From positions 1 through 64,000 of the forward strand of contig MCFL01000085.1 of assembly GCA_002102555.1 (NCBI GenBank): a stretch of DNA of 64,000 nucleotides, written 5' to 3'. Made by a program: the position numbers and the translations under genes. Under the pieces are notes generated by a model that was not told the origin of the DNA, did not search any database, and was given only the letters and a program-made list of their open reading frames with translations. This document shows positions 31,311 to 41,356 of this stretch, in pieces. How positions within the stretch are numbered: position 1 is the stretch's first letter; every line of letters begins with the position of its first letter. Source of the stretch: Catenaria anguillulae PL171. Its lineage: Eukaryota > Blastocladiomycota > Blastocladiomycetes > Blastocladiales > Catenariaceae.

Positions 31311-32823
31311 ATGTCGGCCAGCGACAGCCCAGCTATTTCCGACCAGATTGCGATCAACACCATCATTGGATTTGCAATATGTCTTGCCATCTCCTCCGCT
31401 ACCATCTATGCCTTGATTGTCCGATTCCTGGCCACAATGAATCGTACCCCGGTGTCAAACGCGAGTCTCCCTCAACGGCTCTTATTTCGATTATTCTGTT
31501 CCCGCCAGGGCATGTCACGCTCTGAGAGCCGTTCACGCCATCCCTATTTTCATGGGCAAGTCAAGGCAAGTCAATCAAGCAAACACAGCAGAATTGTTGG
31601 GCAGGAGCGCATGATTCTGTTGCTCCTCGTTGCTATCTTTCATGTCATTGAATCCATCAGCAATTTCATTTACATTAACAGCTTGTGGAGAACAGGAAAC
31701 ACCAATGTATGCTTGTGTTCACTTCCGTGTCCTCATGTATTGATTTTGAAACTATACACACCTCACCACCTTGGCGCTCATGATCAAGTTCCCATTCCAT
31801 TTCGCACTTCGCGCCATCACAGTGCTTCCAGCTGGTCCCCTCATGACCATTGCCACCGCTCGACGCATCTCGATCATTATTGTAACGCACCCTTCTTGGC
31901 GTCAGTGGTTCATGCGTGTCATTCGTGCCGTGTGCCTCATTGTCATGCTCGTGCTCCAGTCAGTTCACTTGCTCTCAGTCGCTGTGCGGATTGGCGCACC
32001 GCCTCGAGTCTGGCTAGCTTCTGTCACGGTTCCTCCATGGACAAGCGTGTTCGTCATGTCACTACCCATCATCTCCATCGGCTCGTCATTGTGGGCGCTC
32101 AAAATCGCATTCATGGACCACCACCAGGCTACAACATCGCCGTCCGCATCTTCAGCAAGTGGATCAGTTTCTGGATCAGCGTCATTAGCATCGTCCTCGG
32201 CTCTGCATGCGACAACCGGTGGTAAAGAGAAGCAGCTGAATGTAAACGCGGAAGGTGCACAAACATCAGCAACAAGCTCCTCGCAGTCGTGCACAACCTC
32301 TCATCACGGCCCACCACCCCCGGAAAAGTCTGCCTCAAGCACTCCCGCGTCATGTTCATTCAATGCATCTTCACCGACAGAACGCATGTATGCAGATCCA
32401 CCACCTGTTGAAATCATAACGCTCGCCAACCCAAGAGCGACTGGTTCAGCGGAACCGTCTTCCCTTCAATATTCGCTCAATCTCAGCTTCAAAGTGCTTT
32501 CGGTGCTCATGACCATCTGGTACATTCTGCATTCCCTGCTCATCATCTTTCAAGAACCCTTGACCCCTCGCGTTCCTATGCGATTGAGCGTGCTCACGAC
32601 CAACGTGGCCGCCTTGGCCGCAGCGACCGAGGTCGGATTTGAGTGGTTGCTCAAGACGAGCCGGTTGAGGAGAAAGCGCAAGAAGAGGAGGGAGCAGTTC
32701 AAGAAGGCGGCGAGCGTGGTGGGAGAGAGTATACGGGAGGGGAGCAGGTCAATTGGGGATGCCAGGGGAGCTAAGGTGGTGGGAACAGTGGTGATTGAGG
32801 CGGCTATTTCGGAGCACGAATGA
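31311..32823 (+). CDS. Seven-TM family copy D (intron-poor, GPCR-like topology)
   Basis: Exons 31311-31706 and 31789-32823; 476 aa. Only intron 1 (phase 0, after TM2) remains; introns 2, 3 and 4 of the family are absent and the coding sequence runs straight through their positions. TM1 INTIIGFAICLAISSATIY, TM2 LLLLVAIFHVIESISNF, TM3 LPAGPLMTIATARRISIII, TM4 VIRAVCLIVMLVLQS, TM5 SLPIISIGSSLWALKIAF, TM6 VLMTIWYILHSLLIIF, TM7 TTNVAALAAATEVGFEWLL. The loop between TM5 and TM6 is the longest of the family (about 130 residues, Ser/Thr/Pro/His-rich). The C-tail is strongly basic (RRKRKKRREQFKK). Head of a D-E-F tandem array. Exact acceptor of exon 2 chosen at TGATCAAG; alternatives within a few codons are possible. 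Confidence 0.72.
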
Positions 32824-33121
32824 GGTAATCATGTTGCCTGTTCCATTGTGTGCACTTGCACCAGAGGCGACCGAGTTAATACATTCAGCCTGTTGGCTGG
32901 CATTGGTTGTTTTGCCCGTGCTCGCCTCGTCGCGCGCTGCATGCGAACATTTTGGGAATCGATGAAAACGAAATCTTTCGTCTACCGTCCAATTCAAGAT
33001 CGGGAATTAACCATGTCCGCGATGGCTTGTCTGCCCCTCGATCATTTACGATTGCCCACAATGAGACCTTTCGTTCAATGACCGTTCTCACAAGATATCT
33101 CGGCCCACAAGCAGCAATAAT

Positions 33122-34511
33122 ATGGAGCCCCTACTCGAAGCCCATGTCGCAATCAATACGGTCGCATTATTTGGACTGGGCTTCGTTTCCTCCGCCACAT
33201 TGTCCAAACGCTTGTACTGTAAGCTTCCAGAGGGGACGCTGAGCGACTGTGTCCGATCCAGGAACCAACGAAGAAATGGGGAACAGCCGAGAGCTCGGCG
33301 GATGTCGACTGTCAGCATCACGGAAGCGTCCAATGCATTGACAGGGCAGAAACGTATCATGTTCCTGACCATCTCAAGCACCCTTTATACGCTCGAATGC
33401 ATGCAATCCATGATCCATTACTACCTGCTATGGCGACACCCCAATCACGCTAATGTTCGATTCTGATTCCTTGCATCCATGAGCTCGACTTTGCTATACT
33501 CCTGACTTGTGATTCTCCGGTAGACGTCGTATTACCACATTGTTCAACTATTCACACTCATTCCAGCCGGTGGACTCCTCTGTTTGTCTACCATGTACCG
33601 CATGTCGCTGTTCCTTGCGACCCATCCGCAGACTCGCCAACGATGCTTGACAGCGATGCGTGTGTACTTGGCCCTCTCCATCTCGACCACGTGGGTCATG
33701 ATTCTGAGAGCCGTGATAGCACACTTCCACTCATCAACGCAAGAGTCGATGTCTGTGACTGTGTATCACCCGCTTGCCTCGTTATTTCTTGCGTTTATTC
33801 CGGTTCGAGCGTTTCCCTGCTTGGTCATCGAGGGCTCATCATACTGATGTTCCCACATGGCTGCATGTAGTTGCTCTTTGTTTTGGTGTCAATTTGGACA
33901 GTGCGAAAGATTTTGACCAAGCGGGAATCCGCTCCAATGGCCGACACTGCGACATCTTGGGAGCCAGCAAGTCCCAGCTGTCAAACTCCAGAGCGAGGTC
34001 AATTGGCCCAACATGGATTGACTGCTGCGCCATCCGGCCGACCAGGGTCTGAACATTCACCAACAAGCTCTTCGGTTGTACTTGAGGACTCGCTCAAGAC
34101 GACTTTTGTATTCCTTGTCGGTATCAGTGACTTGCTATTCCACGGACCCGATTGCTCCCACAAGCATTCTCACTCATTGTTCAAAAGCAGACAGCCTTCA
34201 TGTCAATATCCTGGCTTGTATTCCTGACATGCACCGGCCTCAACTTCACCACGCCAATTCGCGCAAGTGCCGTATCTACATGTGCGGGCATATTTTGCCT
34301 TGCAACCGAGTCAAGCTTTGAGTGGCTGCTGCGAAAGAATCATGCACTGAATCGACTCAAGCAGGCGACGGCGGCAGCGAGGAGAGGGGGGAGCACAAAC
34401 CCCTCCTTACCAATTGCAATGATGAGGCGGTTGAGTGGAATGACTGGATTAGGACCCGGCGTTGAACAAACAGATGGAGTCAAGAAATCGAAGGTTGGGG
34501 AGGGTGTTTGA
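33122..34511 (+). CDS. Seven-TM family copy E (GPCR-like topology)
   Basis: Exons 33122-33454, 33524-33802, 33871-34116, 34191-34511; 392 aa. Exon 2 is 279 nt, which is exactly 217 + 62: family intron 2 is missing, introns 1, 3 and 4 are kept, all phase 0. TM1 AINTVALFGLGFVSSATL, TM2 TISSTLYTLECMQSMIHYY, TM3 FTLIPAGGLLCLSTMYRMSL, TM5 starting ASLFLAFIP and continuing LLFVLVSIWTV in exon 3, TM6 AFMSISWLVFLTCTGLNF, TM7 ASAVSTCAGIFCLATESSFE then WLL. The loop between TM5 and TM6 is Ser/Pro/Thr-rich and ends LKTTFVFL. No frameshift once intron 3 is spliced (acceptor GCATGTAG at 33870). Confidence 0.72.
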
Positions 34512-34787
34512 AAATGCATACATATGTTTTGGTGAATAACCGCTACGTCTACTCCACGGATCGATGGACTGAATGCATGTTCGCATGTGCAAGCGTGATC
34601 GCGTCATCAGGCGGTCTGCTGGCAGCCAGATCGACACGCAATCAAAGGTTCCTACGTGCATACAGGATACTTGGTTTGAATAATCGAGGCGGTTGCGCTG
34701 TATAGTGTAATCAATAAGCAGTTTGATACGTGCCAAGAATCATGCCGCCGTCCTGCCAACGCAATCCCGCCTAGGAAATACAATGCG

Positions 34788-36252
34788 ATGTCAGCAACAC
34801 TCACCATCATGTCTGACCGCGAAGCGATTGGGACGCTGTCGTTCTTTGCCGTCACGATGGCGATATGCGCTGGGTCATGCATTGCATTGGCAAGACGTGC
34901 AAAACCTGCCGTCCGAGCCATCGCTGGCCACTCGCGAAGTGAGCTGATGCTCGGCAGCCCGGACGATTCGGGCACGGCGAGCACCTCGCACCTGGTAACC
35001 AATTGGTCAGCCATCTACGGGCATCGCCGAATAGCGCTGCTATTCTTGTCCAATGTTCTCTTGATTGGCGAGTGCTTGAATAGCTTGGTGTATTACGCTG
35101 TGCTCTGGCTCGCCCCTCACCTTACCAATGTATGTACTACCTTCACATTTTCCACTCAGCGTCTGCTCGTCAAGCTTTCTGACTGACTGTTTGCGACCGT
35201 GACTGCAGACGCCCATCAACTATCTCTTGGACGGCATCACCATCATTCCTGCGGGCACCATCATCTGCCTCGCAACTACATACCGGATAGCCTTGATCCT
35301 TGTGACGCACCCAGTTGCACGACAAAAGCTGTTGAAAGCCGCCACCGCCCTGGCCCTCGTCATTCCACTGACATTGTTTGTCAAGATTGCTGTGGGTGTC
35401 GTGCAGTACTGGCACATAACTGTTGGTGCGCTGATTCAGGACTCTCATCGCAACGGATGGACGCTTACTCGATGAGCACCTGCCTGACAGACGAATGGCA
35501 AAGAACAACCATTGTGCAGCCCGAAATTGCCATCCTGATTGCCCTATACCCGGTACGCCACTGTTTAAATCACCTGGGTTTTCTCCTACATAACCGAACT
35601 GAGCTGTCATTGCGTGTGTGGATGTGGGCGCAGACACTCACAATTTCGGGGTCTGTCTGGTCCATCAAAGTTGTACTGACACGCCAATCTACGGCTCCCG
35701 TTGCTTGCACCGCGTCTAAATGGGAACCAAACGCCATTTCGCGCACAGCGGCACTGGCACCTGATGAATCCGTGTCCTCCTTGTCAGCAGTAATGTCGTC
35801 GTCAACTGGGCGGGCAACATCAGCATCCGCATCAGCACCTGCGGGCGCAAGCCCAAGTCATCCTGTCACCTCGGCGGCGCCGGCGCCGGTTGTTCTTGCA
35901 GATTCGTTGAAAACCACTTTCACGCTGCTCGTACGCGTCCCAACCTCGACATCGCCGCAACCGTGACCTTGACCTTGTGATTAACCTAAGCGTAATACAG
36001 ACGTTGCTCATGGCATTTTACTGGCTCGCATTTGTCCTGTTCCTTGCTCTGGACAAGCACGTGGGCGGCATTCGCAACATGGCCGTGATGACCTTCATTG
36101 CAAGTGCAACGGCGGCAACCGAGGCGAGTTTTGAGTGGATGCTGCGCACAAACAGGCAGGCAGCAGCAAGTCGAGGCTCGGTCGCTGGCAACGGCAAGAG
36201 GTCCATTGGCATGGGTGCCAAGGATCACGGGAAGGTGGGAGTGAAGGAGTGA
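34788..36252 (+). CDS. Seven-TM family copy F (GPCR-like topology)
   Basis: Exons 34788-35129, 35209-35425 (217 nt), 35491-35552 (62 nt), 35634-35930, 36001-36252; 389 aa. All four family introns present in phases 0, 1, 0, 0. TM1 LSFFAVTMAICAGSCIAL, TM2 ALLFLSNVLLIGECLNSLVY, TM3 IIPAGTIICLATTYRIALIL, TM4 ATALALVIPLTLFVKIAVGV, TM5 AILIALYP plus TLTISGSVWSIKVVL, TM6 TLLMAFYWLAFVLFLAL, TM7 MTFIASATAATEASFEWML. The loop between TM5 and TM6 is Ala/Ser-rich, about 85 residues, ending LKTTFTLL, very like copy E, so E and F are probably the closest pair within the D-E-F array. Confidence 0.75.
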
Positions 36253-36557
36253 GACTTGTTCAGAAATGAAGGCAAAACGAAACCCTCACACCAGAGAGGC
36301 ACATTGGTGTGATACACGGCCAGTTACCGGGCTTCGGTACGGAATGCGTGCCGACGGCTGGCCCGATTTTACCGTCAGCCATTCCTCATGCCGACCCGGC
36401 TTGTTGGGGTAACGGATGTGAGGCCGATCGTTTCCGCGAACGCGTCTTGAAGCAAGTTGGTGGTTGGCTTCGGTTCGCCATCTCATCACCGTCTGTTATG
36501 TCTCTCTGTTTCCTCATGTAAATACATACAACATTGAAAGATACGCGGTAGTCCAAC
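36253..36557. other. Short intergenic region
   Basis: Between seven-TM copy F and the amidohydrolase; holds the amidohydrolase promoter. No gene seen. Confidence 0.5.
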
Positions 36558-38748
36558 ATGTATACACACCAACTGCGCTCCCGGCCCGGTGCCGGCATCA
36601 ACTCGTCGGCGTCTCTGCTGCCCTCCAACGACACGGACCTGACCCGCCCTGCCCCGCCGCCACCAAAGGGGTCTCGGGCATACTCGTTCACCATGCTGGT
36701 CCTGTCCGCGGTGTTGTTTGTGTACTTGTTTGTCTACTACCAAGCGCACGACCCGCACATTGGCGACACGACCGGCTTTGACCTCGACGGCCACCACTCG
36801 CTCGATCCGCAGCATTTCAAGGTCATTTACAATGTCACGATTCGGCGCGGCGGCAGGGACGACGACAAAGTGATTGAGCGCGGGGCGTTGGTGATTCGCA
36901 AGGACAAGATTGTCAAGGTGGTCGACACTTGGGCGCAGGCGCAGGTCACGGCGGCGCATTTCAAGAGCGCGGGCGCAAAGGCCGTCGTGGATGGCAAGGG
37001 CGCCGTGGTGTTGCCTGGATTGACAGATGCGCATGGCGTACGTTCTCTCCTTTGCATAAACCTACTTGAGCAGCATCATGCTGATTGCCCCTGCGAATGT
37101 GATCCGCTACATGACAGCATCTCATCGAATACGGCCTGTCACTCTCGCAACCCGACCTGTCGACCCTGACCTCGCTCGCCTCGATTCGCGCCACATTACG
37201 CTCGCACCTCGTCTCCCAACCCGCGGGCCACTACTCGCCCACCCGCTGGCTGCGCGCGCACGGCTGGGACCATACCAAGTTCACCGACTCTCCCTCGCCT
37301 GGCGCATTCCCGTCGGCCGCCGACCTCGACTCGGACCCCTTGCTCGCCGCAGTCCCAATCATGCTCACCCGCATCGACGTGCACGGCTACTGGCTCAACG
37401 CCGCCGCCATTAAATTGCTCGCGTCCATCCCAACACTTGACCCGCCCGGCGGCGTCATTTCGCGCGACAACAAGGGCCAGCCCACTGGCGTCTTTATGGA
37501 TACAGCCATGGCCCTGGTCGATGTGCGCGTGCCGCCGCCCTCGGCATCCGATCTGGTTGCCGCTGCAACTCGCGCGCAAAAGGAACTCTTCAAGGTTGGG
37601 CTCACAGGCGTGCACGTTGCCGGCGTGCTGCCCAATGCCATGCGTGCGCTGGCAGACATGGACAAGCAGGGCGAGCTCAAGCTGCGCACGTATGCCATGG
37701 TGCGGTGTCCCGACGCACATGGCGACCATGTGCCTGCTGGGTTCCCTGCATATTGTCCCGAGGCGTTTGATGGCATTTTTGATTCGGGGTTGCCCATGGT
37801 CGATAATCACCAAGGCAATTGGACACGGAGGTTGACGGTGCGCAGCGTCAAGCTGTTTCTTGACGGCGCGCTCGGGTCACACGGTGCGGCGTTGCTTGAG
37901 CCGTACACGGATGCATCCAATACACGAGGGACTGTGGTGTGTTCCGAGTGGAATTGCCCAGAGTTGAAGGACGTGGTGGAAAAGTGGAATGCAAACGGGT
38001 GGCAAGTCAATGTGCACGCCATTGGCGATCATGCGAATCGGGTTGCTGTGGACGCGCTCGTGGGCATTAGCGACAAGGGCAAGTCACGGGTGCGGGTGGA
38101 GCATGCACAGATTGTGGATGCGCGCGAGATTCAGAGGATGGGCGAGGAGGGGATAATTCCATCCATGCAACCGACTCACGGTACGCTCGCATTTTCTTTT
38201 GTGTTGGATGCGATAGGCTAACTCTTTCATCCTCTTTCATATTCACAGCAACATCCGACATGTCATACGCGCATACTCGCCTGGGCTCTGCCGCTCCGCG
38301 CCTGTTGCAAGGCGCCTACCCCTGGCAGCCACTACTTGCCGCAGGTGTACCTGCCCTCCCGCTTTCATCCGACTTTCCCGTGGAGCCGCCTAACCCACTG
38401 CTCGGTCTGCATGCAGCTGTGCACATGACGGATCCACGCACGGGTTCAAACTTCAACCATTCGCCCAACGGCCGAGGCAAGCCGTGGTTTGCGAGCAAGG
38501 TGCTGACGCGTAAGCAGGCTGTTCGTGGGTTCACAGAGTGGGCGGCATATGCGCGGTTTGCGGAAAGGGCGCTGGGTCGGATCGAGGTGGGGATGGTGGC
38601 GGATTTGAGTGTCTTTGATCGGGACGTGATGCGCGATGGGGTCGAGATTGTGGATGCAAAGGTGGTTGCGACAATGGTGGGTGGTGTGACAGAGTATGTT
38701 GGTGAGGCAGCAGAGGGCGATGACGAGTGGAGCCAGTTGAGCAAGTAG
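36558..38748 (+). CDS. Membrane-anchored amidohydrolase (YtcJ-like, amidohydrolase_3)
   Basis: Exons 36558-37037, 37118-38180, 38249-38748; introns 80 and 68 nt; 680 aa. A single hydrophobic stretch (MLVLSAVLFVYLFVYYQ, about residues 46-62) after a short polar N-terminus suggests a type II anchor with the enzyme outside or in the lumen. The metal-dependent hydrolase fold shows as VVLPGLTDAHG (metal-binding xDxH, spliced to HLIEYG), RIDVHGYWLNAAA, SVKLFLDGALGSHGAALLEP (carboxylate), NVHAIGDHANRVAVDAL, RVEHAQIVD and, across intron 2, PTHATSDMSYA, then a C-terminal EVGMVADLSVFDRD. All these are hallmarks of the YtcJ/LAF3-like amidohydrolase_3 group. Natural substrate unknown. All metal-ligand motifs appear present, so it is probably active. 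Confidence 0.88.
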
Positions 38749-39166
38749 TGTGCCGTGAAAGGCCATCCCAGAACATCACATAAGGACGTTTCAACATGTA
38801 TTGCAGCTTTGCAACCGCGTAAGCGCATGTGTATTGGATTCTAATGGGATCCACAGGACTTGTGAAAACAACGGAAAACTTTCCACTGTGAAAAAGGTGG
38901 GTCGATCACAGTGCCGCTCGCAACTGGACCCGGACATGCGCCACTGCGGCTGCCATTTCTCCTGCGATTGTGCGAATATTGATTGTGCGTGTATTGAGAT
39001 AATTACCAGTACCCATGAAGCACCGTCTGTCGTTCAACACACAATGCGTCGTGCCACAATCCAGGAGGCATTCGTCAAACCGACTGCTCGGGCTCCTTGG
39101 GCGTCGCCGAGCCGTTCCCGGCGCCCCCAGCGGCGTGCACGTCTGTCACAGCCGCCTCCTCCTTAT
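38749..39166. other. Intergenic, no gene seen
   Basis: Lies between the convergent 3' ends of the amidohydrolase and the gag relic. No terminal repeat of a retroelement was recognised here. Confidence 0.4.
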
Positions 39167-40331
39167 CTAGTCTTCCATGGCCTTGGCCGCCTGCACCACG
39201 TTCGCCTCGCACTCGAAGACGAACGGCCTCGCTCTCGAGGGCCCGGCGGCTGCACCGCCCATCACCTGCATGCAGTTGACTTCGCCGAATCGCATCGTGC
39301 CCCCGACGCCATACGCGACGCCCACATCGGCGCTGTTGACATGCGCCTCCGCTGGACGCGGCCCCATCGCCTTCTTGCGCAGCTCGAGTTCGCAAGCCGC
39401 CTTCTGCGCCTCACTTGCGGGGCAGTACTCAGCAAAGTGGCCGTTTCGGTCGCACGCGAAACATTTGTCGCGGCCCGTGGGTGCCCTCGCTTCGCGCGCC
39501 TGGCCTTGCTCTTGCCCTTGCTCGGCTTGCGTCTAGCGCCCTCGGGCTTGTACGGGTGCGCGCGACGCCTCGAGTTGTTCTTTGGCCCCTCTGGGCTCCC
39601 ACGGCGTGCGTTTCACCCACCACGGTGTGCGCCTCTGCGCTGGCACGCGCCAAGTCTTCCTTCACCTCGCGCAGTTTCGCCGCCGCGTCCTTGTCCTCGT
39701 TCTCCCTCAACTCAAAGATCAGGGTGTCGAACGATTTCCACTCCTTTGCGCGGAACGTCGTGCGCAACACGGGATCCCCCAAGGTCTCGATTGTCTTCGA
39801 GATCCTTTCAACCTCTGTCACCTCGCTCGCGTGACCGCACAACTTCATGAGCTTGGTCAGGGAGTTCAGGCTCGTCTCGTACTCATCGAGCGAGGCGGAC
39901 TTGTTGACGGCCAGGTCGCACCACTCTTGTTGGATGCGGGCCCTTTGGGCCCTCACGGCCAGGGCGAACTTGGCCTTGGTCTTGGTATAAACTGTGGCCG
40001 GGCACGTTTCCTCGTCGAAGCGGTCGCGCAGGCCCGCCGGCATGTGCGCGAAGATGACGGTCAACACGTATGACTTTTCCTGGGGCGTGCCAGGGTTCGT
40101 GGGCGGGGTCGTCGTCCCGTCCTCCTTGTCCGTCGGCAGAGTGTGCTCGAGTTGGCGGATGCGAAGGTAGTTGCGTAGGTCACGGCACCACGGCAGGAGG
40201 TTCACGCCGTTCATAGTGAGCTCGTCGAACATTTTGGTGAACGGGGTGAACTTGAGGTTGTTACCCGAGGCCAACGGGACCGAGTTGGTCGACGAAGTCG
40301 AATCCGAGTTGGGCGACGAAGAGATGTTCAT
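39167..40331 (-). pseudogene. Copia-type retrotransposon gag, decayed, no pol
   Basis: ATG at 40331 opens about 230 residues typical of Copia-type (UBN2-like) gag: MNGVNLLPWCRDLRNYLR, LTVIFAHMPAGLRDRF, VYTKTKAKF, then a Leu/Glu-rich helical part. Past about 39610 the sense continues in another frame (basic linker, PYKPEGARRKPSKGKSKARR). It changes frame again before a CX2CX4HX4C zinc knuckle at 39422-39463 (CFACDRNGHFAEYC). The knuckle frame stops at 39167. So at least two frameshifts separate capsid, linker and knuckle. No protease, integrase or reverse transcriptase follows, and no LTRs were recognised. This is a broken retroelement remnant. Confidence 0.75.
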
Positions 40332-41356
40332 GATGACAATGGCGGATGGGAATGGGACAGTGGGAGAATGGGGTCTGTAAGGTGTGACGATTCGACTGCT
40401 TCTGAGGAGAGTGAATCGAAAGAGTGGAGTATGCGATGGTGCTGATAATGTGTTCCAATTTCATAACGTGAAATCACAACAGCGTGAAGAATTGATGATT
40501 GAGTATAACTGTCCTGAATGGAGTGCTCGCCTTCAGAGCTGCAGCCAACCCTGTATCGGTGCGACTGACCTGACAACGGCACGGTCACAGTGGTTGATTT
40601 AGTTGCGTTTGTGCATGCCGTTGGTCGCACCGCAGCAGCAGCACCAACACACCGTTGCGTTGCGAGTCGGCCGATGAGGGCGAGGAAAACGCATTTGAGC
40701 GGTATGGGTGGTTCGGGTCGCGATATTGGTCACGGGCACGGTCGCGGGAGTGGTACTGGTCGCTGCCGCCGCGGTCGTTGCTGCGCCAGCTGTTCTTCTG
40801 TTCTTCCCGCCTTTTTTTGGACGTGCTCCTCTCTACTCGCGCATGCTTTGGAGTATTGATCTTGCAGGATCGCTGGCGAAGAGCGTTCAGTGTGGCGAAC
40901 CCTGCTTCTGGATCAAGCAGGAGACACGGAGCATGCCAAAAACTATCCAACGTTGCCTGAATTCTGTCGGGTGAGGACATGACAGGGAATGATGGAAAAT
41001 GTGGACGCGATCCGATCTGGACGTGGTGAGATGATTGCCGCACTGACGACTTCGGGCAGAACTGGAGGCCGGACGGAAACGGCAGTGGAAAGATCGTACC
41101 GGTTTCGTAGGATATGGATTCGATGAATGCGCAAAGTCTGCGACAGTATTGCGTGCACCAGGACGGGCGTTGCTGGGAGAGAGAATCGGTCTTTCAGTGA
41201 GTCGACGGGTCACTTCCAATCGATCTGATTGCATTTTTTTCTATTTCCTTCACACCAGCCGGGTACGAATGAGATTGTGGGCAAAGGATTCGCATGTACG
41301 TACATGAGTACACCTCAACGAATACTATGATACTTACTCCATAACCACGACCGTAT
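40332..41356. other. Intergenic, no gene seen
   Basis: About 1 kb between the gag relic and the ASTE1-like gene. It may include 5' sequence of the retroelement, but no LTR ends or primer-binding site could be recognised by eye. Frames on both strands are short and uninformative. Confidence 0.4.

Noticed and set aside
33840-33875. A frameshift in seven-TM copy E before TM5
   Set aside because: Resolved by family intron 3: splicing CCG|GTTCGA to GTAG|TTGCTC restores the frame exactly.
41330-41340. ATACTTACTCC as the 5' end of a U1 snRNA
   Set aside because: Differs from the conserved ATACTTACCTG, and no Sm site or stem-loop structure follows.
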